A program made the position numbers and the translations under genes. The notes under the pieces were generated by a model. That model saw only the letters and a list, made by a program, of their open reading frames with translations. It was not told the origin of the DNA and did not search any database. A stretch of 43,938 bases of DNA from Bacteroidota bacterium (GTDB lineage Bacteria; Bacteroidota; Bacteroidia; Flavobacteriales; Flavobacteriaceae): contig JAEYZX010000184.1 of assembly GCA_023427845.1 (NCBI GenBank), forward strand, positions 1 through 43,938. The letters are read 5' to 3'. Shown piece after piece: positions 17,309 to 24,406 of the stretch (position 1 is the stretch's first letter; each line of letters opens with the position of its first letter).

Positions 17309-18181
17309 ATGGCTTCAGGTTTTTTCGCGGTTTTGGATGATATCGCCGCATTGATGGATGATGTTGCGGTAACCGCAAAAATTGCGACAAAGAAAACTGC
17401 AGGAATATTGGGCGACGATTTGGCTGTGAATGCCGAGAAAGCAACGGGATTCCTGCACTCGCGCGAAATCCCGGTACTGTGGGCCATCACAAAAGGCTCC
17501 TTTATCAACAAGCTCATTATCGTTCCGATTGCCTTGCTGCTCAATGTGTATTTTCCGATTGCGATTGTTGTGATCCTGATTCTCGGAGGCGTGTACCTTG
17601 CGTATGAAGGCGCGGAGAAAATCGTAGAGTTCCTGTTCCTCCGCAAGAAGGAAGGACATGAAGTCATCGAAGAAATAAAGGAAGATCCCGAGCTTGAAAA
17701 AGCCAAAATAAAATCGGCCATCACAACCGATTTCATATTGTCGGTCGAAATTGTGATCATCGCTCTCGGAAGCGTACTCGATAAGAGCCTGACGCTTCAG
17801 ATCCTGACCGTTTCCGTAGTCGCATTGCTTGCCACCGTCGGAGTTTACGGAATCGTTGCGATAATTGTCCGGATGGACGATGCGGGACTGAGCTTGATTA
17901 AACGCGATCCAAATAAAGGATTCCGTTTTAAGCTTGGAACTTTGTTGGTGGCGCTGCTTCCAATAATTATCAAATTTCTGGCATTTGTCGGAACCATTGC
18001 CTTATTGATGGTCGCGGGCGGGATATTTGTCCACAATATCGAATTTCTGCACCATTTGTTTCCGGGTGTTCCGTCAATAATTAAGGAATTTGCAGTTGGA
18101 TTGATTGTGGGTGTTGTGATTGTGTTGGTTGTTATGGGATTCAAAGCACTTTTTCGGAAGAAATCTCCAACAAGTAAGTAG
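17309..18181 (+). CDS. DUF808 (YedI-like) inner-membrane protein
   Basis: A 290-aa multi-spanning protein. The opening MASGFFAVLDDIAALMDDVA is the DUF808 signature, followed by VTAKIATKKTAGILGDDLAV and about six or seven hydrophobic segments from residue 65 onward. Family function is unknown. It begins 56 bases after copA and has its own promoter-like box, so coregulation with copper export is not required. The end SPTSK is polar and presumably cytoplasmic. Confidence 0.9.
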   Translation: MASGFFAVLDDIAALMDDVAVTAKIATKKTAGILGDDLAVNAEKATGFLHSREIPVLWAITKGSFINKLIIVPIALLLNVYFPIAIVVILILGGVYLAYEGAEKIVEFLFLRKKEGHEVIEEIKEDPELEKAKIKSAITTDFILSVEIVIIALGSVLDKSLTLQILTVSVVALLATVGVYGIVAIIVRMDDAGLSLIKRDPNKGFRFKLGTLLVALLPIIIKFLAFVGTIALLMVAGGIFVHNIEFLHHLFPGVPSIIKEFAVGLIVGVVIVLVVMGFKALFRKKSPTSK

Positions 18182-18262
18182 CTTGTGAAAACATCGTTTT
18201 GGTAATAATGATTAGTATGATTGTCAAAATATGATCGAAATTGAACCACTTATATTAGAAAA

Positions 18263-18724
18263 TTACCTGAATAGATTGACAATATTTACAGTATAAAACT
18301 GCCAGTCCGTAACAAAGCCGACCGCCAGTAGGAGCAGGGCCCATGTTTCCAATAATAACAATCCGAAAAACAATAGTAGCCGATAGGTAAAGCCCAGTTT
18401 TGAGTAGACCGGGCCAAAAGCATTAGCATATCCATAAACAATGTGGGCAACAATAAGTCCGATAAAGGTATTGCCGTAAATGGACGCAAAGGTATCATTG
18501 AAGCTAATAACCAGGTTTAGAGAAAAGAGGACATTTCCAATTAAAGATATCAAAGACATTCCCAGCAGTATCATCCCTAAAATGATGCAATGTTCTGCAA
18601 GGTTTAAACGTCTTCGTCTGAATATTATTCTGGAGTTCAGCGCAGCAAAAGGGTCAAAAAGGCAAATTATTATTTTGCTTTGATCTAATATTTTATCCAG
18701 TTTCCTACTTGCTTCGTTTAGAAA
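18263..18724 (-). pseudogene. 5'-truncated DUF3667 gene
   Basis: The frame is open from 18724 to the stop at 18263 and lines up with the C-terminal part (about residues 116-265) of the intact DUF3667 protein at 29579-30376: NEASRKLDKIL against NEASRKIDEII, PFAALNSRIIF against PFAALNSFILF, LNLAEHCIILGMILLGMSLIS against LNLSEHTIIAGMVLLGMILIS. There is an in-frame stop at 18725-18727, and the zinc ribbon and first membrane helices are missing. An ATG at 18574 could start a 103-aa piece, but homology continues 50 codons upstream of it without a start codon, so it is best read as a gene remnant. Confidence 0.78.
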
Positions 18725-18829
18725 TTACTTCGTAATCGCATTGTCGCACGATTTAAAAAACACAAGACATTATATCTTCAGATGGCCAATTGATTGCGTG
18801 TCATTCCTTTTCAACATTTTAACATGCTT

Positions 18830-18844
18830 TACACTTTTAAGGTA
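18830..18844 (+). promoter_or_regulatory. Operator palindrome, site 1 (TACACTTTTAAGGTA)
   Basis: One of four related 15-bp inverted repeats (consensus TACACTTTTAGTGTA: 6-bp arms, 3-bp centre). Its centre at 18837 is 30 bp upstream of the first base of the -7 box at 18867. The right arm deviates at two positions. It lies before the lipoprotein/kinase/regulator genes. Confidence 0.75.
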
Positions 18845-18866
18845 AATTTAACATTATGGTATCGAT

Positions 18867-18874
18867 TACTTTTG
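18867..18874 (+). promoter_or_regulatory. -7 promoter box TACTTTTG
   Basis: An exact TAnnTTTG match about 100 bases before the small lipoprotein ATG. No TTG is present at the usual -33 spacing, which agrees with a promoter that depends on an activator at the adjacent palindrome. The rest of the 18725-18976 gap is AT-rich with no other visible feature. Confidence 0.7.
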
Positions 18875-18976
18875 AATTGTAATATTACTGAATATTTATT
18901 CAAAAAATTTTAACTACCGAAGTATACATTGTTCATATTGACAAAATGATTCTGCTTCACTTAAAAAATCCTAACC

Positions 18977-19264
18977 ATGAAATCAATTTATTCCAGTGCC
19001 CACCAAGTTCCGAAATTATTAGCGAAACTCCGTTTGCTGTCCCTGGCAGCAATATTTTTAATTGTTTGTTTTGTCTCCTGTACGACAGATGACGTTGAAT
19101 TCCAACCTAAAAAGGAAATAATTGAGGAAAGCTTTCTGCAGCGGAACGACACTCTAATAAACGACTCAATTCCGTTCAACAATACAAATTCAAATAATAA
19201 CAATGATGGAACTGCTCCTCCGATCTGGCCGCCTATTAATTCACCTACGCCACCAAAACCTTAA
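18977..19264 (+). CDS. Small lipoprotein heading the kinase/regulator genes
   Basis: A 95-aa protein with a long N-terminal signal (basic, then LSLAAIFLIVCFVSC) whose last Cys is a good lipidation site near residue 35. The mature part is acidic, then Asn-rich, and ends in a Pro-rich tail (DGTAPPIWPPINSPTPPKP). No family is recognised. It lies 50 bases before the sensor kinase gene and behind operator site 1. A role as envelope partner or modulator of the kinase is possible but is only inferred from position. Confidence 0.65.
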   Translation: MKSIYSSAHQVPKLLAKLRLLSLAAIFLIVCFVSCTTDDVEFQPKKEIIEESFLQRNDTLINDSIPFNNTNSNNNNDGTAPPIWPPINSPTPPKP

Positions 19265-19289
19265 GCAATAAATTCAAAAATATTAGTTG

Positions 19290-19297
19290 TAGCTTTG
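19290..19297 (+). promoter_or_regulatory. -7 promoter box TAGCTTTG before the kinase gene
   Basis: An exact TAnnTTTG match 17 bases before the kinase TTG start. No palindrome stands 30 bp upstream of it, so it may give basal, unregulated expression of kinase and regulator. Confidence 0.5.
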
Positions 19298-19314
19298 AAA
19301 TATATAATACGGAT

Positions 19315-21351
19315 TTGAAAGCAATTAAAATAGTACTATTAAGTAGTGTCTTTTTTCTGAGTTGTACTCCAGAGAAAAAAGACACTTCTTCTTTATTATC
19401 AAATAATGATTTAGATTCTCTGGTAGTAAATTCCTCGAACAGGGCAATTGATTTAAAATCGAGACTTCTAAGTGCTGATAAGGCTTATGAGTTTATTCAA
19501 AGTAATGATTCCATAAATAATAAAATTATAATTGACTTAGCAGCGGTATTTTATGAATCGGGCGATAAAGGGAAGTATTTACGACTGCTGAAGAAACTGT
19601 ACAAAGAATCGATAATAAGGAACGATCATGAAGGCATTTCTGAATCAGCCTATCGCATTGGAAATAATTTTTACGACAATGCGCAATATGACAGTGCTTA
19701 TTATTATTTAGCAAAATCAGAGAAATCCTTTTCACAGATCGACGATAAAGTGGTTTTGGCTTACTATATTAAAAACATCAGGGCTAATATTCTTACGTTT
19801 AAAAAAGATTATGTGGGTGCCGAAAAGCTTTCTATCGAAGCTTTAAAAGTGGCGAAGCAGAAGCAATTTGATTTATTGATTTATAATTGCTATATCACTC
19901 TTGGCAATTCTTTGGATGGACTAAAAAATTATGACAAAGCCATTGAATATTACACAAAGGCTATCGAGGCATCCGACGCTTTAAAGGCTGATCCACAATA
20001 TTTGAGCTTAAAAGTGATGCCTTATAATTATATAGCCAATGTTTATCTAAAAAAGAAAGAGTACCATAATTCGATAAAGACCGCCGCCCAGGCGATAAAG
20101 TTTGATGACTTTGAGAAAAAGAACCCACTAATTTTTTGTTATCTGGGAAATTCGCTTGCATATTCCAAATTTAAATTGGGCGAAAAAAATTCAGTAGGGC
20201 AGTTTCAGAAAATTTTAAAAATAGGTGATAGTTTAGCGAGTGTCCCGGTTCAAATTACCAGTAAAATCTATCTCGGTGAATATTATTTAGCTCAGGAGGA
20301 CACAACGAGGGCTAATTATTACCTAAGACAGGCGCTGGTGCAGGCCCATAAAAACAACATTTTTGAAGATGAACTTGAAATTTTAAAGCATTTGGGTAAG
20401 GCAAATCCTGACGATAAATCTTATTATTCCAACCGTTATATTGCGCTAAATGATAGTCTGCATGTTGTGGAACGTGCTACCAGGGATAAATTTACCCGGA
20501 TTGAATTTGAAACCGACGAAATTAGGACAGAAAGGAACACCCTGAGTATAAAAACAGAAAACCTTTCCATTCAACGGTGGATTATTGCGGGAATTTCTGT
20601 GTTTTCGATAGTTATTATCCTGTTATGGTTTAAGATCAAATCCCACAACGCTAAAACACGGGAGTTAATGCTAAAACAGGAACAGCAACAAGCAAATGAA
20701 GAAATCTATCAATTAATACTGGATCAGCAGCAAAAAATTGAAGAAGGCAAAAACATCGAAAAGCAACGGATATCGCTAGAACTCCATGATGGCGTGATGG
20801 GGAAACTGAATGCGGTCCGGTTAAATTTGTATGCGTCTCTATACAAAGCCAATCTGATTGACGATGAAAATTTTTCGGCGCAGATAGACGAAATTCAAGC
20901 CGTGGAAGAAGAAATCCGAAATATAGCACATGATTTGAATTCGAATCTTTTTTCAGACAATTCCAATTTCATAGCGATAGTGAAAGAGCTTTTCGCCAAG
21001 ATAGAAAACCATACGCAAATTCACTTTACGCTTCAAGTAAGTGATGCCGTAAATTGGGATTTAATAAACAATACGATAAAAATCAATTTGTACCGCATCC
21101 TTCAGGAGGCGTTGCATAATATTGAAAAGTATGCGGAGGCCAAAAATGTAGCGATAATAATGAAACAAACCGATTCAAATCAAATCAAAGTGACTATTTC
21201 GGATGATGGAAATGGGTTTGATGTACGGCAGAAAAGTAACGGTATCGGAATTAATAATATGAAAATCAGGATGCAGGAGTTGAATGGGACTTTTGATATT
21301 GAATCGGAAATAAATAAAGGAACCCAAATAGATTTGATAATTCCGTTTTAG
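19315..21351 (+). CDS. Lipoprotein-type TPR sensor histidine kinase (NarL class)
   Basis: A 678-aa sensor. The start is a TTG; it is chosen because MKAIKIVLLSSVFFLSC is a complete lipoprotein signal and no ATG precedes it nearby. Residues about 50-390 hold TPR-like helical repeats (for example NYDKAIEYYTKAIEAS), presumably in the periplasm. One membrane helix follows at about 421-441 (WIIAGISVFSIVIILLW). The cytoplasmic part has a coiled coil, a HisKA_3 domain with the phospho-acceptor His in ISLELHDG (H491), and an ATPase domain with the N-box QEALHNIEKYA, DDGNGFD and GIGINNMKIR. The response regulator gene begins 35 bases downstream and is its obvious partner. Confidence 0.92.
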   Translation: MKAIKIVLLSSVFFLSCTPEKKDTSSLLSNNDLDSLVVNSSNRAIDLKSRLLSADKAYEFIQSNDSINNKIIIDLAAVFYESGDKGKYLRLLKKLYKESIIRNDHEGISESAYRIGNNFYDNAQYDSAYYYLAKSEKSFSQIDDKVVLAYYIKNIRANILTFKKDYVGAEKLSIEALKVAKQKQFDLLIYNCYITLGNSLDGLKNYDKAIEYYTKAIEASDALKADPQYLSLKVMPYNYIANVYLKKKEYHNSIKTAAQAIKFDDFEKKNPLIFCYLGNSLAYSKFKLGEKNSVGQFQKILKIGDSLASVPVQITSKIYLGEYYLAQEDTTRANYYLRQALVQAHKNNIFEDELEILKHLGKANPDDKSYYSNRYIALNDSLHVVERATRDKFTRIEFETDEIRTERNTLSIKTENLSIQRWIIAGISVFSIVIILLWFKIKSHNAKTRELMLKQEQQQANEEIYQLILDQQQKIEEGKNIEKQRISLELHDGVMGKLNAVRLNLYASLYKANLIDDENFSAQIDEIQAVEEEIRNIAHDLNSNLFSDNSNFIAIVKELFAKIENHTQIHFTLQVSDAVNWDLINNTIKINLYRILQEALHNIEKYAEAKNVAIIMKQTDSNQIKVTISDDGNGFDVRQKSNGIGINNMKIRMQELNGTFDIESEINKGTQIDLIIPF

Positions 21352-21386
21352 AATACTACTTTCACAATGAATCAAATCAGCTTCTT

Positions 21387-22046
21387 ATGGTCGTGAAACT
21401 TCTAATTATCGATGATCACCCGGGAATGATTGAAGGGTATAAAGCTATGTTAGCCCTTAATAAAGAAAACCTTGCTATTGAAACTACCGAAGCCAATAGC
21501 TGCGAAGAAGCGTACTGGATTATTACCCGTGAACCTTCTTCCTATTTTGACATAATTTTTTTAGACTATTCCATTCCCGCATTTCCGGAGCAAAAATTAT
21601 ACAATGGTGAAGACTTGGGTGTCCTGATCCGTAAACACATGCCCGCAGCTAAAATTATTATGCTTACCGCGCATTTTGATGCCATCCGACTGTATAATGT
21701 CGTGAAAAAAATTCAACCCGATGGGCTACTCATCAAAAGTGATTATAAACCGCCACACTTGATAGAGGCTTTCGAAAAAGTATTGGATGGCGAGACTTAT
21801 TATACTCCACTAGTGACTCAAATTGTAAAGCAACCTTTATTCACACAAGGACTGTTGGACAGCTTGGACAGGGATATAATTGTTTTGTTGGCAGAAGGCC
21901 TTCAAATAAGGTCTATTGCCTCCAAGATGAATGTTTCTGAAGATACTGTCAAGAAACGAAAAAGCAAGATAAAAGACCTCTTAGGCATAGAGAAGGGAAA
22001 TGACGAGGAGATACTGAAAGAATGCCGCATACTCGGATTATTATAG
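21387..22046 (+). CDS. LuxR/NarL-type response regulator
   Basis: A 219-aa DNA-binding regulator. The receiver domain has the acidic pair in IIDDHPG, the phospho-acceptor D60 in IIFLDYSIP, Thr in MLTAH and Lys in LLIKSD. The C-terminal domain (about 150-215) has a LuxR-type helix-turn-helix: LAEGLQIRSIASKMNVSEDTVKKRKSKIKDLLG. Partner of the kinase just upstream. NarL-type regulators bind short inverted repeats as dimers, and four matching palindromes flank and follow this gene, so it is the best candidate for their binding protein. Confidence 0.92.
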   Translation: MVVKLLIIDDHPGMIEGYKAMLALNKENLAIETTEANSCEEAYWIITREPSSYFDIIFLDYSIPAFPEQKLYNGEDLGVLIRKHMPAAKIIMLTAHFDAIRLYNVVKKIQPDGLLIKSDYKPPHLIEAFEKVLDGETYYTPLVTQIVKQPLFTQGLLDSLDRDIIVLLAEGLQIRSIASKMNVSEDTVKKRKSKIKDLLGIEKGNDEEILKECRILGLL

Positions 22047-22074
22047 TTTTTTCATATTAAGTTTTAACGTTTTT

Positions 22075-22089
22075 TACACTTATAGTGGT
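22075..22089 (+). promoter_or_regulatory. Operator palindrome, site 2 (TACACTTATAGTGGT)
   Basis: Second copy of the 15-bp inverted repeat; the outermost pair and the middle base vary. Its centre at 22082 is 30 bp upstream of the -7 box at 22112. It controls the small secreted protein at 22191. Confidence 0.75.
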
Positions 22090-22111
22090 CACACGCCGCT
22101 TTATCTAACAC

Positions 22112-22119
22112 TAGTTTTG
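22112..22119 (+). promoter_or_regulatory. -7 promoter box TAGTTTTG
   Basis: An exact TAnnTTTG match; transcription should start near 22126, which places the hairpin at 22148 within the leader. Confidence 0.7.
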
Positions 22120-22147
22120 AAGGAACAGCAATTATTTTGTTGTGCCA

Positions 22148-22170
22148 ACTTCTGAAAGAGTTTCAGAAGT
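22148..22170 (+). promoter_or_regulatory. Leader hairpin of the secreted Cys-pair protein gene
   Basis: Perfect 10-bp stem ACTTCTGAAA / TTTCAGAAGT with a GAG loop, ending 20 bases before the ATG. No T-run follows. The core CTGAAA-nAG-TTTCAG recurs in the leader of the peptide gene at 22922. Confidence 0.7.
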
Positions 22171-22190
22171 AAAATTTAAAACTATTTAAT

Positions 22191-22610
22191 ATGAAAAAAT
22201 TGGCTTTTTGCTTAATTGCAACATTATTTGTGAGTGTATTACCCACAAATGCACAAAACTTACCCAAAGGATTTATGAAAATCGATGTGGGATTTGAAAA
22301 AGTTTCCAGTTACGCCGGACCCTGTATCAGCGGTTCCGGATTTTGTTCCGGTTCTGCATCTGGCACCGTGTTTACTGCTGCCATTTCCAAAGTTAGTGAA
22401 AGCACGGTTTCCTACGCTTTCAGCAGCGAATTTTACCAGGCAAACCGACCGTATCTCGACAGCGGATTGCGAGTTGGAGCCGGGTTTTCATTGCCAAAAG
22501 TTATTACTGAAAAAATTGGCATCACAGGTGAGTTTATCGTGGCTCCCGGAACCTATCAGGTAACCGAAAATGACGGAATATATTATGCTTCCGTAGCAAG
22601 GTTTAGATAG
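22191..22610 (+). CDS. Small secreted protein with a C-x-S-G-x-G-x-C-S motif
   Basis: A 139-aa protein with a signal peptide ending near TNAQ. The mature part has two cysteines (C45, C52) in CISGSGFCSGS, then Ser/Val-rich beta-like sequence, and ends with APGTYQVTENDGIYY and ARFR. The Cys-pair spacing and the PGxY motif near the end match the secreted protein at 27861, so the two are probably distant relatives. It has its own operator-bearing promoter and a terminator. Function unknown; its position in the regulon suggests an extracytoplasmic product or target of the system. Confidence 0.75.
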   Translation: MKKLAFCLIATLFVSVLPTNAQNLPKGFMKIDVGFEKVSSYAGPCISGSGFCSGSASGTVFTAAISKVSESTVSYAFSSEFYQANRPYLDSGLRVGAGFSLPKVITEKIGITGEFIVAPGTYQVTENDGIYYASVARFR

Positions 22611-22628
22611 TGAAATTGTAAAATTGAT

Positions 22629-22658
22629 AACGACCATTCAAGTGATGGTCGTTTTTTA
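22629..22658 (+). terminator. Rho-independent terminator
   Basis: Stem AACGACCAT / ATGGTCGTT with a 7-base loop and a T6 tail, 19 bases after the stop of the secreted-protein gene. Confidence 0.9.
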
Positions 22659-22724
22659 TCGTATTACTATTCGCACGTCACAGCCTTAAATTGACGCTCA
22701 CAAACCTTATTAAATTAGAGATAA

Positions 22725-22762
22725 AACGGCAACTTCCCAGATGTCGTTTTTTTTTTTTTTTT
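22725..22762 (+). terminator. Second terminator-like hairpin with T16 run
   Basis: Stem AACGGCA / TGTCGTT (one G-T pair) followed by 16 consecutive T at 22747-22762. It directly precedes operator site 3 and would insulate the next promoter. The rest of the 22611-22921 gap holds that promoter and a leader hairpin. Confidence 0.65.
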
Positions 22763-22789
22763 AACCATAGGTAGGCTGTTAACTTTATT

Positions 22790-22804
22790 TACCCTTTTAG
22801 TGTA
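22790..22804 (+). promoter_or_regulatory. Operator palindrome, site 3 (TACCCTTTTAGTGTA)
   Basis: Third copy of the inverted repeat with one deviation in the left arm. Its centre at 22797 is 30 bp upstream of the -7 box at 22827. It controls the peptide/acyltransferase/protease/ATPase operon. Confidence 0.78.
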
Positions 22805-22826
22805 AAAATACGAAGCGCGGTCATGG

Positions 22827-22834
22827 TAGCTTTG
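22827..22834 (+). promoter_or_regulatory. -7 promoter box TAGCTTTG
   Basis: An exact TAnnTTTG match; transcription should start near 22841, leaving a leader of about 80 bases. Confidence 0.7.
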
Positions 22835-22879
22835 ATATAACAAATTACTCGAGATTCATTTGTTAACTATTAACAATCC

Positions 22880-22902
22880 ATCTGAAAAAGTTTCAGATTT
22901 TT
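22880..22902 (+). promoter_or_regulatory. Leader hairpin of the peptide operon
   Basis: Perfect 8-bp stem ATCTGAAA / TTTCAGAT with an AAG loop, followed by TTTT, ending about 20 bases before the ATG. It shares its core with the hairpin at 22148. The T-run is short, so it could be a weak attenuator or an mRNA-stabilising element. Confidence 0.65.
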
Positions 22903-22921
22903 AATCCTAAAATTTTACATT

Positions 22922-23137
22922 ATGAGAATTCAAACTACCTCTGGAGAAAACAGGGAACACATTGCGAGTGTACGAAGCCAAATAAAGGTCAGCGATGACT
23001 TGAGAAAATTTGATACATTTTTAGCTAAGTACGATGTGATCGATTTTAATGATGCTGCTACTGCATCTGAAGCAAAAAAATGTTGTGGCGGTGAAAATTG
23101 CTGTCAGAACATCAATGTTACATTTTCTGCAATGTAA
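22922..23137 (+). CDS. Candidate RiPP precursor peptide, Cys-rich C-terminus
   Basis: A 71-aa protein without a signal peptide. The first 50 or so residues are polar, helical and charged (VSDDLRKFDTFLAKYDV), as in a leader peptide; then comes ATASEAKKCCGGENCCQNI with paired cysteines at 54-55 and 60-61, ending NVTFSAM. This leader/core layout, directly before a putative modifying enzyme with a PqqD-like domain, suggests a ribosomally made, post-translationally modified peptide. A small metal-binding protein is the main alternative. It is the first gene of an operon with operator site 3, and an inverted repeat separates it from the next gene, as is usual where a precursor must be made in excess. 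Confidence 0.65.
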   Translation: MRIQTTSGENREHIASVRSQIKVSDDLRKFDTFLAKYDVIDFNDAATASEAKKCCGGENCCQNINVTFSAM

Positions 23138-23145
23138 CAGAAAAT
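23117..23145 (+). promoter_or_regulatory. Two mutually exclusive hairpins at the precursor stop codon
   Basis: GTTACATT / AATGTAAC (23117-23124 with 23131-23138, 6-base loop) and ATTTTCTG / CAGAAAAT (23122-23129 with 23138-23145, 8-base loop) are both perfect and overlap, so only one can form at a time. Confidence 0.5.
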
Positions 23146-23152
23146 TACCACC

Positions 23153-23180
23153 CCCCTATTTTGTTTAGATAAAATAGGGG
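23153..23180 (+). promoter_or_regulatory. Strong intergenic hairpin between precursor and acyltransferase
   Basis: Perfect 10-bp stem CCCCTATTTT / AAAATAGGGG with an 8-base loop. It is followed by TATTAAT rather than a T-run, so it is better as an mRNA-processing or stabilising site, or a partial terminator, than a full terminator. Confidence 0.7.
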
Positions 23181-23228
23181 TATTAATCAAAATTCAGCAA
23201 TTTTCTTATAATTCTTAATTCCTGCATC

Positions 23229-24395
23229 ATGGATAAAAAAATGTACAGACAGGAGGTCGATAAAATCAAGAATGCGGTTTACGGAACACCTTTTGAAAAA
23301 ATCCAGAATCTAGGTTTGCTGGGAACGTTTTCATTAATTTCGGCGAACATTCTACGATATTTGAACCTCAAAGATGACCAGCACTATAAACTGATCCAAG
23401 ATATACAATTTCATCGGGCGCTTTCCAACGTTGATCAATATTGCCCGCATACGCTAAAAGAGTTAAAGGTTAAAGACAATTCTGCTGTATTGGAAACTGA
23501 AAGTGAAAAAGGACAAATTTTTGTCACGTTTCACACCGGGTCTTTTAGATTGTTTATTCAGCATTTAAATAGAATTGGATTGCCATTTTGTTTAGTGACA
23601 GAAGGTAAATACATAGAAGAACAGGGAGAGGTTACGCAAGCGTTATTCAAACAAGTCAATGGCGAGAACAGAGGCTTGGAAATACTTGAAGCTGAAAATC
23701 CAAGGTTGTTATTTGAATTATTAAAACGAATAAACAGCGGGATATCTGTTGTGTTTTACATAGATGGCAACACCGGGGTTTCCGAGAAAAAGTTAAGTGA
23801 CAACAAGAATCTCTTGAAGATCAATTTTTTACATTCTGATATTTATGCAAGGCAGGGAATTTCGATGCTTGCCTATTTGAGTAAAGCAAACGTGGTTTTA
23901 GCACTAACAAAGCGAAATAAGGATCTAACCAATACTGTTCGACTAAAAAAGATAAGCACCAAAAAATATGAAAAGAAAACCCGCGCTGAATTTATTAACG
24001 GTCTAACACAGTCGTTGTTTTGGGAACTAAGCCACTTCTTAAACAGGCATCCCGAACAATGGGAAGGTTGGTTTTATATCCAAAAATTTTTCGAGGAAGA
24101 AAATAATGAAAAAGAACATGACTTTCTTCCTACAGAAAAATATGCAGGTGAAAATGAGATCATCCTGGGTGTCGATCAGTATATACAATTGATCAAGTAT
24201 GACGAGGAAAATGTCTTCATAATAACGAAAAGGGATTATCAGATAATGAAGATATCGCCGATGTTATATGATGTTCTCATTTATTTCAAAGATCCAAAAA
24301 ATGTAATCACAAACTCCGACATGGTTATAAATGACCATACTGTCAAGTGGGAGTTTTTGGAGGAATTAATTGAAATGAACTTTTTAGCAGCGTAA
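23229..24395 (+). CDS. LpxL-like acyltransferase with PqqD-like C-terminal domain
   Basis: A 388-aa protein without a signal peptide. Residues about 90-285 resemble LpxL/HtrB lipid A acyltransferases: FVTFHTGSFRLF, GISVVFYIDGNTG, and HPEQWEGWFYI near the end of the domain. In LpxL the motif is His-X4-Glu/Asp; here H102 is followed at the fifth position by Arg (R107), so chemistry may differ or be lost. Residues about 305-388 form a separate small domain with strands (ENVFIITKRD) and helices (PMLYDVLIYFK, WEFLEELIEM) resembling PqqD/RiPP recognition elements. A peptide acyltransferase acting on the preceding precursor is a reasonable but unproved inference. The protease gene starts 11 bases downstream. 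Confidence 0.68.
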   Translation: MDKKMYRQEVDKIKNAVYGTPFEKIQNLGLLGTFSLISANILRYLNLKDDQHYKLIQDIQFHRALSNVDQYCPHTLKELKVKDNSAVLETESEKGQIFVTFHTGSFRLFIQHLNRIGLPFCLVTEGKYIEEQGEVTQALFKQVNGENRGLEILEAENPRLLFELLKRINSGISVVFYIDGNTGVSEKKLSDNKNLLKINFLHSDIYARQGISMLAYLSKANVVLALTKRNKDLTNTVRLKKISTKKYEKKTRAEFINGLTQSLFWELSHFLNRHPEQWEGWFYIQKFFEEENNEKEHDFLPTEKYAGENEIILGVDQYIQLIKYDEENVFIITKRDYQIMKISPMLYDVLIYFKDPKNVITNSDMVINDHTVKWEFLEELIEMNFLAA

Positions 24396-24406
24396 AATCA
24401 CATCTA

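Noticed and set aside
17275..17760. Long minus-strand frame opposite DUF808
   Set aside because: Low-complexity mirror of a clear gene; no start context.
18263..18574. Intact 103-aa membrane protein
   Set aside because: Homology to DUF3667 continues upstream of the ATG for about 50 codons without a start codon, so a truncated gene explains it better.
23153..23180. Full transcription terminator after the peptide gene
   Set aside because: The stem is strong but is followed by TATTAAT, not a T-run, and the next gene has no promoter or operator of its own.
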